Below, one piece after another: positions 15,326-25,115 of a stretch of DNA of 37,425 nucleotides. A model generated the notes under the pieces. That model worked only from the letters and a program-made list of their open reading frames with translations. It was not told where the DNA came from and did not search any database. Every line of letters begins with the position of its first letter. Within the stretch, counting starts at the first letter, position 1. This DNA is from Massilia eburnea (GTDB taxonomy: Bacteria; Pseudomonadota; Gammaproteobacteria; Burkholderiales; Burkholderiaceae_D): the NCBI RefSeq assembly GCF_009720745.1, contig NZ_WNKX01000036.1, positions 1-37,425 on the forward strand. Reading direction: 5' to 3'. The position numbers and the translations under genes are program-made.

Positions 15326-15393
15326 GCGGGTTCTCCTGATCGGTGCCGGCTTGGGTTGTACAGGTTACCACGGCCCTGCCGCGCGCGCAGCCG

Positions 15394-16011
15394 TCACTCC
15401 AGAGGCGTCAGCTCCACGTGCCGCAGCTCGTAGGGCGTGCCTTCCAGCTGGAAGCCGATACGCCCTTCGCGTGGCGCCGCCTCGGTGACACGGTTTTGCG
15501 GCACGCCGTTCACGCTCACTTCAATCACGCCATCCTGGGCCACGATATCGGCGCTGTTCCACTCCCCTGCCGCGCGCTCCGAATTGGCGGCCACGCGGGC
15601 CTTCACGGGCGGCTTGTCGCCCGTCAGCGGCTCGGCGAACTTCGCCCCAGCCATCGGCAGCAAATCACCCACGCTGCCAAATTTGGTCTGCACTTGCACG
15701 CTCAGGGGCCAGACGCGGTCCATCGGGCCGTCGCTGATATGCAGCAGCACCCCGCCATTGCCCGTTTTGCCCGGCCAGCGCCATTCGACGTGCAGCCGGT
15801 AGTTGCGATAGCGGCGTGTGGTCGCCAGGAAGCCTGACGGCACGCCGGCCACCGCGATCACGCCGTCCGGCCGCACAACGATCGTGCTGGCGAGAGCCGC
15901 AGCCGGTTCGGTACGCAGCTCCCAGCCGCTCAAGTCTTTAAGCATTTCGCCTGCCAATGCGCCGCCGGCCGATGCAATGCAAGCCGCTGCGAAGAGAATC
16001 TGTTTGATCAT
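15394..16011 (-). CDS. Exported DUF1080 (LamG-like) protein
   Basis: This is a 205-residue periplasmic protein. A signal peptide (MIKQILFAAACIASAGGALA) is followed by a concanavalin-like beta-sandwich of the DUF1080 type: WELRTEP, then YRNYRLHVEWRWPGKTGNGGVLLHISDGP, WPLSVQVQ, WNSADIVAQDGVIEVSVNGV and GRIGFQLEGTPYELRHVELTPL. Family members are often linked to binding or hydrolysis of glucosides, including 3-keto sugars, but the substrate here is unknown. GGAG lies 5 nt before the ATG at 16011. It sits between typA (upstream, separated by a terminator) and the DUF3141 gene 68 bp downstream, on the same strand. Confidence 0.82.
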   Translation of the reverse strand: MIKQILFAAACIASAGGALAGEMLKDLSGWELRTEPAAALASTIVVRPDGVIAVAGVPSGFLATTRRYRNYRLHVEWRWPGKTGNGGVLLHISDGPMDRVWPLSVQVQTKFGSVGDLLPMAGAKFAEPLTGDKPPVKARVAANSERAAGEWNSADIVAQDGVIEVSVNGVPQNRVTEAAPREGRIGFQLEGTPYELRHVELTPLE

Positions 16012-16021
16012 CAAAGCTCCG

Positions 16022-16050
16022 GATAAAAAAAACCCGCCTCGCGGCGGGTT
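16022..16050 (-). terminator. Intrinsic terminator of typA
   Basis: An 8-bp GC-rich stem (AACCCGCC with GGCGGGTT) is followed on the minus strand by a run of eight Ts, 9 nt past the typA stop codon. Confidence 0.92.
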
Positions 16051-16059
16051 CTGCGTGAA

Positions 16060-17895
16060 TTACGCGTTTTCTTTGTTGGCACGCTTGCGCTCGTGCTCTT
16101 TCAGGTAACGCTTGCGCAGGCGGATCGACTTAGGAGTGATTTCCACCAGTTCGTCGTCTTCAATGAATTCCACTGCGTATTCCAGCGACAGCTGGACTGG
16201 CGGTACCAAGCGCACTGCTTCGTCGGTGCCGGAAGCGCGCACGTTGGTCAGCTGCTTGCCCTTGATCGGGTTCACGACCAGGTCGTTGTCGCGCGAGTGG
16301 ATGCCGATGATCATGCCTTCGTACACTGGGTCGTTGTGCACCACGAACATGCGGCCGCGGTCCTGCAGCTTCCACAGTGCGTAGGCAACGGCCTGGCCGT
16401 CGTCCTGGGAGATCATCACGCCGTTGCGGCGGCCGGCCAGTTCACCTTTGGAGGTGTCAACCGGGGCGTAGGCGTCGAACACGTGCGACATCAGGCCGGT
16501 GCCACGGGTCAGGGTCATGAATTCGCCCTGGAAGCCGATCAGGCCGCGGGCAGGAATACGGTATTCCAGGCGCACGCGGCCCTTGCCGTCCGATTCCATG
16601 TTCTGCAGGTCGCCACGGCGGCGGCCCAGCTCTTCCATCACGCCGCCCTGGTTGGCTTCTTCCACGTCAACCGACAGCATTTCGTATGGCTCGTGACGCA
16701 CGCCGTCCACCATCTTGAACACAACGCGTGGACGCGATACGGCCATTTCGAAGCCTTCGCGGCGCATGTTTTCGATCAGGATGGTCAGGTGCAGTTCGCC
16801 GCGGCCGGACACTTCGAAGATGGTGTCGTCGTCGGTTGGAGCAACGCGCAGGGCCACGTTGGATTTCAGTTCTTTGTCCAGACGGTCGCGCAGCTGGCGC
16901 GAGGTCACGAACTTGCCTTCGCGGCCAGCCAGCGGCGAGGTGTTGACCATGAAGTTCATGGTCAGGGTTGGTTCGTCAACGGTCAGCATTGGCAGCGCGT
17001 CAGGGGTGTCGGCCGCGCACACGGTGGAGCCGATGCCGATTTCTTCGATACCGTTGATCAGGACGATGTCGCCGGCGACGGCTTCGTCAACCAGCACGCG
17101 CTCCAGGCCCTTGAAGTTCAGCACCTGGTTGATGCGGCCCTTGATCGGGGTGGCGCCTGGACCGTCGACCACGACCACGTCCTGGCCTGCCTTCGCGCGG
17201 CCACGGTTGATGCGGCCGATACCGATCTTGCCCACGTAGGACGAGTAGTCCAGCGAGGTGATTTGCATCTGCAGCGGGCCGTCAGGATTGTCGTCACGTA
17301 CCGGCACGTACTTCAGGATCGCTTCGAACAGGGGCTTCATGTCGCCGCCGCGCACGTCTTCGGTCAGGCCGGCGTAGCCGTTCAGGCCCGATGCGTACAC
17401 GATCGGGAAGTCCAGCTGTTCGTCGGTTGCGCCCAGCTTGTCGAACAGTTCGAAAGTCTGGTTGATCGCCCAGTCAGCGCGCGCGCCAGGACGGTCGATC
17501 TTGTTCAGCACCACGATCGGCTTCAGGCCCAGGGCCAGCGCCTTGCGGGTCACGAAACGGGTCTGCGGCATTGGGCCTTCTTGCGCGTCCACCAGCAGCA
17601 GCACGGAGTCGACCATCGACAGCACACGTTCCACTTCACCGCCGAAGTCGGCGTGGCCTGGGGTGTCGACGATGTTGATGTGGGTGCCTTCGTACTCAAC
17701 GGCGCAGTTCTTCGACAGGATGGTAATGCCGCGTTCTTTCTCCAGGTCGTTGGAGTCCATGACGCGGGTGTCAACCTGCTGGTTCTCACGGAAGGTGCCG
17801 GACTGCTTCAGCAGCTGGTCCACCAGGGTGGTCTTGCCATGGTCAACGTGGGCGATGATGGCGATGTTGCGAATTGCGCGTTTAGTATTAGACAT
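16060..17895 (-). CDS. typA: Ribosome-binding GTPase TypA/BipA
   Basis: This is a 611-residue translational GTPase of the EF-G family, involved in 50S assembly and growth at low temperature or under stress. The G domain shows AHVDHGKT (15-22), the switch region ERGITILSKN, DTPGHADF and NKIDRPGA. Domain II, EF-G-like domains III and V, and the BipA-specific C-terminus (RLVPPVQLSLEYAVEFIEDDELVEITPKSIRLRKRYL) follow. The length is normal for the family. It is monocistronic: an intrinsic terminator follows, and the next upstream gene is divergent. A weak -10 (TATACT, 17946-17951) lies upstream without a good -35. Confidence 0.96.
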   Translation of the reverse strand: MSNTKRAIRNIAIIAHVDHGKTTLVDQLLKQSGTFRENQQVDTRVMDSNDLEKERGITILSKNCAVEYEGTHINIVDTPGHADFGGEVERVLSMVDSVLLLVDAQEGPMPQTRFVTRKALALGLKPIVVLNKIDRPGARADWAINQTFELFDKLGATDEQLDFPIVYASGLNGYAGLTEDVRGGDMKPLFEAILKYVPVRDDNPDGPLQMQITSLDYSSYVGKIGIGRINRGRAKAGQDVVVVDGPGATPIKGRINQVLNFKGLERVLVDEAVAGDIVLINGIEEIGIGSTVCAADTPDALPMLTVDEPTLTMNFMVNTSPLAGREGKFVTSRQLRDRLDKELKSNVALRVAPTDDDTIFEVSGRGELHLTILIENMRREGFEMAVSRPRVVFKMVDGVRHEPYEMLSVDVEEANQGGVMEELGRRRGDLQNMESDGKGRVRLEYRIPARGLIGFQGEFMTLTRGTGLMSHVFDAYAPVDTSKGELAGRRNGVMISQDDGQAVAYALWKLQDRGRMFVVHNDPVYEGMIIGIHSRDNDLVVNPIKGKQLTNVRASGTDEAVRLVPPVQLSLEYAVEFIEDDELVEITPKSIRLRKRYLKEHERKRANKENA

Positions 17896-18000
17896 GATTT
17901 GTGTATGGACAGGAATTCTGCAAGTGCGGGAGCACTGAACCCACTAGTATAGCATGTTGCGCCGCAACCAACCACTCGTCGGGGCGACGACTTGGGATTT

Positions 18001-18015
18001 TGATCAATTTGATCA
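18001..18015. promoter_or_regulatory. 15-bp palindrome between typA and a membrane-protein gene
   Basis: TGATCAATTTGATCA is a perfect palindrome around a central T in the 251-bp divergent gap. It could be an operator for either gene. Further right (18039-18071) GC-rich CGCCGGTTTCG is directly repeated. No strong promoter is recognisable. Confidence 0.35.
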
Positions 18016-18146
18016 GCCATCGGGCTTTAATCCCGCTCCGGCCGGTTTCGCGCCGGCCCGCGCCGGTTTCGTCGCAAAGTGGTCGCGCCACATCTCTGAC
18101 AGGCGCAAAGTGCGTCCATCGAAACCCATTTTGCGAGGAACTCAAC

Positions 18147-18659
18147 ATGCTGCAACAAATCGTCAGCCACACTCCGGCCTACGTCTGGGCCATCCTGGGC
18201 TTCCTGGTATATCGCGGCGTTGCCGCTTCGCGTGACCGCATCCTGCCGGTGCGCCAGGTATTCATCCTGCCGCTGGTCATGCTGGCCCTGGGCCTGCAAA
18301 GCACGGTGAACGGCTTTGGCCTGGCATCGCCGGCCGGCGCGGCCTGGCTGCTTGGCCTGGCGGCTGGCGTGGCAATGATGTGGAAGGGCGCTGGCCAAGG
18401 CGCAGTACTCGACCGGGCCGCCGGCACCGTGCAGCTGCGCGGCAGCTGGCTGCCGATGGCGCTGATGATGACGATCTTCGTCGGGAAGTTTGCGATGGCT
18501 GTCGCTTTGGCTGCGCAACCCGGGCTGCGCGCCAGCCTGGCCTTCGCACTGCCGGCCTGCGCCTTGTTCGGCGCATTTTCCGGCGCGTTCATGGCCCGTC
18601 CATTGCGCGTAGCGGCGTCACTGCGCGCTGCCACCGGCAGCGCAACGGCACCGCTGTAA
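18147..18659 (+). CDS. Small integral membrane protein (DUF6622-like)
   Basis: This is a 170-residue, strongly hydrophobic protein with about five membrane segments (YVWAILGFLVYRGVA, VFILPLVMLALGLQST, AWLLGLAAGVAMMW, LPMALMMTIFVGKFAMAVAL, LPACALFGAFSGAFMA). The start MLQQIVSHTPAYVW resembles DUF6622 family members as I remember them; that label is tentative. GAGGAACTCAAC precedes the ATG. The function is unknown. It is divergent from typA and convergent with the next gene, whose stop is only 12 bp away, with no terminator between. Confidence 0.75.
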   Translation: MLQQIVSHTPAYVWAILGFLVYRGVAASRDRILPVRQVFILPLVMLALGLQSTVNGFGLASPAGAAWLLGLAAGVAMMWKGAGQGAVLDRAAGTVQLRGSWLPMALMMTIFVGKFAMAVALAAQPGLRASLAFALPACALFGAFSGAFMARPLRVAASLRAATGSATAPL

Positions 18660-18671
18660 GCCGCGCGCCGG

Positions 18672-19280
18672 TCAGGCAACGGAAACGAGCAGGCTGCTGC
18701 CCTCTTCTTTTGCCCACTGGAGTGCCTTGAGAACCCAGGACACCCCTGCCAGGCCGTCGTCCTCAAGATTGAGCGAGTCCGCATGGCCCTGCAGTTTGCG
18801 GCAAAAATCCGAGGCCTCGTGCGGCAGCAGCCAGGACCAGCGGAAAACGCCATCGATTGAACGATAGGTATGGCCGCAGCACTCCACCAGCGAATCGCCC
18901 GCGAACAGCCTGCGATAGTAGTGGCAAGCTTCATCGCTTGCCGTCGGCAGCACCTCGGAGAGCTCCATGGCATACCGGTGCCATTTGTGGGCGGAAGGCG
19001 TCACGTCCTTGTCGCCATGAATACCGGTGATGGTGCAGAAGTTCCAGTAATCATGCGTCAGGTGGTCGATCAGTTGCGCCTCGCCAGGATCAGTCGTTTT
19101 CAACGCAGCCGCGCCACGCCGCGAAATGTCCGCAAGCTTGGTCAATTTGGCGGGTGGGTACTCGCCCGGGAATTCTGCGGCCAGTTCGCGAGTCCAGCGC
19201 TCGAACTCTGCGGCATCATCGAGAAACCTGGAGCGCAGGCCGTCGGGCGCGCCGAGCTCAAAGTAAACGTACGCGCTCAT
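18672..19280 (-). CDS. Hypothetical protein, downstream of serine hydrolase
   Basis: This is a 202-residue soluble protein that I do not recognise. It begins MSAYVYFELGAPDGLR, is acidic with many aromatic residues, and has a Cys/His-rich central stretch (SDEACHYYRRLFAGDSLVECCGHTYRS). The ATG at 19280 lies 10 nt after the stop codon of the serine hydrolase gene. There is no clear ribosome site, so translation may depend on coupling to that gene. An alternative TTG at 19301 would overlap the upstream stop. The short gap suggests co-transcription; the functional link is unknown. Confidence 0.65.
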   Translation of the reverse strand: MSAYVYFELGAPDGLRSRFLDDAAEFERWTRELAAEFPGEYPPAKLTKLADISRRGAAALKTTDPGEAQLIDHLTHDYWNFCTITGIHGDKDVTPSAHKWHRYAMELSEVLPTASDEACHYYRRLFAGDSLVECCGHTYRSIDGVFRWSWLLPHEASDFCRKLQGHADSLNLEDDGLAGVSWVLKALQWAKEEGSSLLVSVA

Positions 19281-19290
19281 GCAGCGGCCA

Positions 19291-20709
19291 TCAACGTGCA
19301 AAAACGAGGTACTGGTCGAGCAGCCCGTCCTTCGTGAAATAGGTGGAGATTCTCAGCTTGCGGCCGGCTGCCACGACACGGTAGCCCCGGTACACCATCC
19401 CGCCACGCTCCTCGGTGAAGGCGGCCTGGATGTCGGAAACATCGCCCAGCGGCGCCAGCGAGGCCGCGAAATCCGCCACGACAGCGTCCGTGAAATAGGC
19501 CTGCAGTCCGGCCGTCATCACACTGCGGTCCGGATGGCCAGCCTGTAGCTGGGCGAACAGCGTGCGCACCCTGGCCAGGCTGGCGTCAGCCGCGGCATCC
19601 TGTGCGGCTGGCGCAGTAGAACGCTTGGGCAACTCGAGCATCAGCTTTTCCAGCTGCGCCGTCGCCGCAGCGGTCGCCGGTCCGGGGCCGTTGCTAAGCA
19701 CGACGAGCGCCATGCCGTCCGCCGGATACATGGCGTTATGTGAAATGAAACCGGACATGCCGCCGCTGTGCTGCCAGCGTTCGCGCCCGTCTGGCGTACG
19801 GTCGACCTGCAGGCCCAGCGCATAACCGGTGCCCTGGCCATTTGGCAGGCGTGCTTCCGTCACCAGCGCCGTGCGCGATGCAGGCTTGAGCAGGGCGCCA
19901 TCCATCAGGGCGATGTCCCAGCGCGCCAGGTCGCTCGCAGACATGGCCAGGTGACCCGCGCCCCAGACCCAGTTGCGCCCTTCCGCTGGCGCTGGCCGCA
20001 GGGGGCCCAGCGCATGACGCCCATAGCCTGTCACTTCAGTCGCGCCCCAGCCGCTCGTGTTCAGGTCGATCGCGGTGCGCATGCCCAGCTTGTCCGTGAT
20101 GCGGCTGCGGATCAGCGCTTCCAGGGTTTCTCCGGACGCTTTTTCCAGCATGCGGCCGGCGATCACGTAGTTCGTGTTGCTGTATTCCCAGCGCTGGCCG
20201 GGTGCAAAGTCCAGCGGCTGCCGGCCCCAATGGGCGATGATGGCGTCCGGCGTGGTGGGCTTGGCCAAGGTTGGCGAGATGTAGTCGATCGCGTAATAGT
20301 CGCTGTAGCCGGCAGTGTGCGACAGCAGCTGGCGCAGCGTGATGTCGCGCGCTTGCGTCAGTTGCGGGAAGAAGCGCGCCACCTTGTCGTCCAGCGACAG
20401 CTTTCCTTCTTCGGCCAGCTTGAGCGCCGCAACGGCCAGGAATTGCTTGCTGTTGGATCCGATCTTGTAGCGCATGGACGGCGTGGCGGCAATGCGCGGC
20501 TCAAGCCGCGCCGCGCCGTAAGCCTGTGCATAGGCCAGCTTGCCGTCCTTGACGATGGCGATCGAAAGGCTGGCTTCGCCGGTATCGGCCAAGACCTTGT
20601 TGGCTATTGCATCGACTTGCAGCGCCGTTTCCGGCGCCAGCTGCGCCATGGCCGGAGCGCAGCAGAAAGTGAGAATCAGGGGCAGGATGCCGTTGCGGGC
20701 AATGGCCAT
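19291..20709 (-). CDS. Exported serine hydrolase (class C beta-lactamase fold)
   Basis: This is a 472-residue periplasmic protein with a signal peptide cut near AMA-QL (residues 22-23). It carries the three motifs of the PF00144 fold: S-N-S-K with Ser85 and Lys88, Y-S-N at 176-178, and HSGG near 317 in place of the KTG triad. A C-terminal extension of about 120 residues (from LPKRSTAPAAQDAA) probably forms a separate small domain. Such proteins are usually esterases or D-peptidases rather than true AmpC; resistance should not be assumed. CGGAGACGCC precedes the ATG. It starts only 17 nt after truB, so it may be read through from the nusA operon. Confidence 0.88.
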   Translation of the reverse strand: MAIARNGILPLILTFCCAPAMAQLAPETALQVDAIANKVLADTGEASLSIAIVKDGKLAYAQAYGAARLEPRIAATPSMRYKIGSNSKQFLAVAALKLAEEGKLSLDDKVARFFPQLTQARDITLRQLLSHTAGYSDYYAIDYISPTLAKPTTPDAIIAHWGRQPLDFAPGQRWEYSNTNYVIAGRMLEKASGETLEALIRSRITDKLGMRTAIDLNTSGWGATEVTGYGRHALGPLRPAPAEGRNWVWGAGHLAMSASDLARWDIALMDGALLKPASRTALVTEARLPNGQGTGYALGLQVDRTPDGRERWQHSGGMSGFISHNAMYPADGMALVVLSNGPGPATAAATAQLEKLMLELPKRSTAPAAQDAAADASLARVRTLFAQLQAGHPDRSVMTAGLQAYFTDAVVADFAASLAPLGDVSDIQAAFTEERGGMVYRGYRVVAAGRKLRISTYFTKDGLLDQYLVFAR

Positions 20710-20726
20710 GGCGTCTCCGGTTTTTA

Positions 20727-21655
<929 letters not shown>

Positions 21656-21659
<4 letters not shown>

Positions 21660-22057
21660 TCTTCTTCGCTGTTTTCGTCGAAGTCGGCGGCGCGGGTGGC
21701 GTTGGCCTTGTCGATCAGCGCCGACATCGCCATGCCGCGCGAGGCGGACATGTCGTGCAGGAAGTGCAGCTGCGGCAGCGTGTGGATGTGCAGGCGCTTG
21801 CCCAGCTGGTTGCGCAGGTAGCCGGCGGCGGCGGCCAGGCCGGCCAGGGTATTCTTGATCGACTCCGGGTCGTCCTTCAGGGTGGTGAAGAACACTTTGG
21901 CGTGGGCGTAGTCGGGAGTGAGCTGCACTTCGGACAGGGTGATCATGCCGACGCGCGGGTCCTTCACTTCAAAGGCGATCAGCTCGGACAGGTCTTTCTG
22001 GATTTGATCCGCCACGCGCAGGCCGCGCTGGGGGATGGATTTGCTGTGTTTTGCCAT
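21656..22057 (-). CDS. rbfA: 30S ribosome-binding factor A
   Basis: This is a 133-residue KH-fold protein needed for late 16S rRNA maturation and cold growth. The family signature is visible: RGLRVADQIQKDLSELI, VKDPRVGMITLSEVQLTPDYAHAKVFF and LGKRLHIHTLPQLHFLHD. I start at MAKHSKS (22057); a TTG three codons earlier is less likely. It lies in the nusA operon after a 115-bp gap from infB that contains a hairpin, and it overlaps truB by 4 bp. Confidence 0.95.
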
Positions 22058-22102
22058 GATGGTCAACTTTCATGCGTCGGCGCGCTGCGCGCCGACAATA
22101 AA

Positions 22103-22150
22103 AACTAAGCGGGTGCCCTGCCCCGCTCTCGCGAGGCGGGAAGCACCCGC
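22103..22150 (-). terminator. GC-rich hairpin between infB and rbfA
   Basis: GCGGGTGC and GCACCCGC (22109-22116, 22143-22150) enclose an inner CCCGC...GCGGG stem. On the minus strand TTAG and then TTTTTATT follow, as in a weak terminator. It may lower expression of rbfA-truB relative to infB or act as a processing site. Confidence 0.45.
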
Positions 22151-22172
22151 CGTGTATCGCGCCGTCCTGCTG

Positions 22173-25064
22173 TTACAGGGTACGGGCGATCTCCTGCACT
22201 TCGAACACTTCGAGCTGGTCGCCCACTTCGATGTCGTTGTAGCCCTTCAGGTTCAGACCGCACTCCAGGCCGGCGCGAACTTCCTTCGCATCGTCCTTGA
22301 AGCGCTTGAGCGAGTCGATCTCGCCAGTCCACACCACGATGTTGTTGCGCAGCAGGCGGACGGACGACGAACGCTTGACCACACCATCGGTAACCAGGCA
22401 GCCCGCAATCGCGCCGACCTTGGAAACGTGGATGACCTGGCGAATCTCGACCTGGCCGGTAACGTGTTCGCGCTTCTCCGGCGCCAGCATGCCCGACAGC
22501 GCCGCTTTGACCTCTTCGATCGCATCGTAAATGATGTTGTAGTAGCGGATGTCGACGCCGTTGGTCTCGGCCAGCTTGCGCGCCTGTGCGTCGGCACGGG
22601 CGTTGAAGCCGATGATGACTGCCTTGGAAGCGGTCGCCAGGTTGACGTCCGATTCCGAGATGCCGCCCACCGCTGCGTGCACGATCTGTACGCGCACTTC
22701 GGAGGTCGACAGCTTCTGCAGCGAGCCAACCAGCGCTTCCTGCGAACCCTGCACGTCGGTCTTGATGATCAGAGGCAGGTTCTTCACTTCGCCTTCGGCC
22801 ATCTGGTCGAACATGTTTTCCAGCTTCGCGGCTTGCTGCTTCGCCAGTTTCACGTCGCGGAACTTACCTTGACGGAACAGGCCGATCTCACGCGCTTTAC
22901 GCTCGTCCGCCATGACCATGGCTTCTTCACCGGCAGCAGGCACTTCGGTCAGGCCCTGGATCTCCACCGGGATCGAAGGACCGGCTTCGGCGATCGATTT
23001 GCCGTTTTCGTCCAGCATCGCACGAACGCGGCCGAAGGACGAACCAGCCAGCACCACGTCGCCGCGGCGCAGGGTACCGGACTGCACCAGGATGGTGGCC
23101 ACAGGACCACGACCCTTGTCCAGGCGGGCTTCCACCACCAGGCCGCGCGCAGGCGCTTCGACCGGCGCTTTCAGTTCCAGCACTTCGGCTTGCAGCAGCA
23201 CTTGCTCCAGCAGGTCGTCGATGCCCTGGCCGGTCTTCGCGGATACCGGCACGAACGGCGAATCGCCACCGTATTCTTCCGGCACCACTTGCTCGGCCAC
23301 CAGTTCCTGGGTCACGCGGTCAACGTTGCCACCCGGTTTGTCGATCTTGTTGATCGCCACCACCAGCGGCACGCCGGCAGCTTTCGCGTGGGCGATAGCT
23401 TCCTTCGTCTGCGGCATCACGCCGTCGTCGGCCGCCACCACCAGGATGACGATGTCGGTTGCTTTCGCACCGCGGGCACGCATGGCCGTGAAGGCCTCGT
23501 GACCTGGAGTATCCAGGAAGGTGATGATGCCGCGCGGGGTTTCCACGTGGTAGGCACCAATGTGCTGGGTAATGCCGCCGGCTTCGCCCGACGCGACTTT
23601 CGCGCGGCGGATGTAGTCCAGCAGGGAAGTTTTACCGTGGTCGACGTGGCCCATCACGGTCACCACAGGTGCACGCGGGGTTGCTTCGTACTCGGCGTGT
23701 TCGCCCTGGTCGGCCAGCAGCGCTTCCGGATCGTCGACGGCGGCGGCGAAGGCCTTGTGGCCCATCTCTTCCACCACGATCATCGCGGTTTCCTGGTCCA
23801 GCACCTGGTTGATGGTGCACATCTGGCCCAGCTTCATCAGCTGCTTGATGACCTCGGATGCCTTGACGGCCATCTTGTGCGCCAGTTCGGCCACGGTGAT
23901 GGTTTCCGGCACGTGCACGTCATGGATGATCGCTTCGGTCGGCTGCTGGAAGTTCGATTCACGTTCTTCGTTATGGCCACCACGGCGGCCGCCTTTGCCG
24001 CCCGCGCGCCAGCCGTCACGGCCGCCGCCAGCGTTGGCGCCGGCGCCACCACGGCCCTTGCCTGCGCCGCCACCTGGGGCGCCACGGCGCTTTTCATCCT
24101 GCCAGGTCGAAGCCACATTGGCCGACTTGATGGATTTCTTGTCGCCTGGCTTGGCGTCTTTCTTGTCGCCGGCAGGAGCGGCTGCGGTGGTCGCAGGCTT
24201 CTTGTCGGCTGGCTTGTGCAGGGTGCCTTCTGCGACTTTCGGCTTGGCGGCAGCGGCGGCAGGCGCCGGCTCAGGCGCCTTCATCACGCGGCGCGGCTGG
24301 CTCATCATCAGCTTGATCTGGGCCACTTCATCTGCCACGGCTTTACGGGCACGTTCGGTCGCTTCGGCGCGCTCGGCGGCTTCCTTGGCGGCGATTTCGT
24401 GCTTGCGCTTGGATTCTTCGGCATCGGCCAGGCGCTTCTTCTCTTCTTCTTCGGCAGCAGCTTTCTGCGCGGCGCCGGCAGCTGCAGCGGCAGCAGCCTT
24501 TTCAGCGGCGGCCTTATCGGCGGCGGCTTTCTTGGCCTGTTCTTCCGCTACGCGCTTGGCTTCCTCTTCGGCGGCTTTGGCTTGGGCAGCCTTTTCCTCG
24601 TCCAGCTTGGCCAGGCGTTCCTGTTTCTCTTTCAGCTCCGCTTCCTGGCGAGCAATCAGCTCAGCCTGGCGGCGTGCTTCTTCTTCACGGCGCGCCTGTT
24701 CGGCAGCGTCGATCACCGGCGCAGCCGGCTTGGCGGCGGCGGTGGTGGTCACCACGTCGTCGCGCTGGACGAAGGTGCGCTTCTTGCGCACTTCGACCTG
24801 GATGGTGCGGGCTTTGCCGGAGGCGTCAGCCTGCTTGATCTCCGTGGTCTCTTTACGAGTCAGGGTGATCTTTTTCTTTTCGCCCGGCTCGGCGCCTGCG
24901 CCGTGGGTACGGCGCAGGTGTTCAAGCAGCTTGTCCTTATCATCTTTTGACAATGGATCTGACGCCGAACTCTTGTCGACGCCAGCAGAACGCAGCTGCG
25001 ACAGCAGCAAATCTGCAGGCATCTTCAGTTCGGTGGCAAATTGGGCTACGTTGTTACTCGCCAT
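22173..25064 (-). CDS. infB: Translation initiation factor IF-2
   Basis: This GTPase brings fMet-tRNA to the 30S subunit. The 963-residue protein begins with an IF2-N domain (MASNNVAQFATELKMPADLLLSQL), followed by a long Ala/Glu/Lys-rich coiled region (about 70-260), a Gly/Arg-rich linker near 310-350, and a second IF2-N-like part (VPETITVAELAHKMAVKASEVIKQLM). The G domain has GHVDHGKT near 472, DTPGHEAF and NKID, followed by domains II-IV ending EVQEIARTL. AGAGGACTGA precedes the ATG, 51 bp after nusA. Internal starts giving shorter IF-2 forms, known in enterics, cannot be judged here. Confidence 0.98.
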   Translation of the reverse strand: MASNNVAQFATELKMPADLLLSQLRSAGVDKSSASDPLSKDDKDKLLEHLRRTHGAGAEPGEKKKITLTRKETTEIKQADASGKARTIQVEVRKKRTFVQRDDVVTTTAAAKPAAPVIDAAEQARREEEARRQAELIARQEAELKEKQERLAKLDEEKAAQAKAAEEEAKRVAEEQAKKAAADKAAAEKAAAAAAAGAAQKAAAEEEEKKRLADAEESKRKHEIAAKEAAERAEATERARKAVADEVAQIKLMMSQPRRVMKAPEPAPAAAAAKPKVAEGTLHKPADKKPATTAAAPAGDKKDAKPGDKKSIKSANVASTWQDEKRRGAPGGGAGKGRGGAGANAGGGRDGWRAGGKGGRRGGHNEERESNFQQPTEAIIHDVHVPETITVAELAHKMAVKASEVIKQLMKLGQMCTINQVLDQETAMIVVEEMGHKAFAAAVDDPEALLADQGEHAEYEATPRAPVVTVMGHVDHGKTSLLDYIRRAKVASGEAGGITQHIGAYHVETPRGIITFLDTPGHEAFTAMRARGAKATDIVILVVAADDGVMPQTKEAIAHAKAAGVPLVVAINKIDKPGGNVDRVTQELVAEQVVPEEYGGDSPFVPVSAKTGQGIDDLLEQVLLQAEVLELKAPVEAPARGLVVEARLDKGRGPVATILVQSGTLRRGDVVLAGSSFGRVRAMLDENGKSIAEAGPSIPVEIQGLTEVPAAGEEAMVMADERKAREIGLFRQGKFRDVKLAKQQAAKLENMFDQMAEGEVKNLPLIIKTDVQGSQEALVGSLQKLSTSEVRVQIVHAAVGGISESDVNLATASKAVIIGFNARADAQARKLAETNGVDIRYYNIIYDAIEEVKAALSGMLAPEKREHVTGQVEIRQVIHVSKVGAIAGCLVTDGVVKRSSSVRLLRNNIVVWTGEIDSLKRFKDDAKEVRAGLECGLNLKGYNDIEVGDQLEVFEVQEIARTL

Positions 25065-25115
25065 TCAGTCCTCTTTTCTATGTGTCTCGATGATAATTAA
25101 AGCTGCTGCTACTTC

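Noticed and set aside
19291..20709. Calling the serine hydrolase an AmpC resistance enzyme
   Set aside because: It has the shared fold motifs but HSGG in place of KTG and an extra C-terminal domain, which fits esterase/peptidase relatives better.
22035..24950. Very long open frame antisense to infB
   Set aside because: It is entirely explained by the GC-rich codon use of infB. The product is His/Arg/Phe-rich low-complexity sequence and has no ribosome site.
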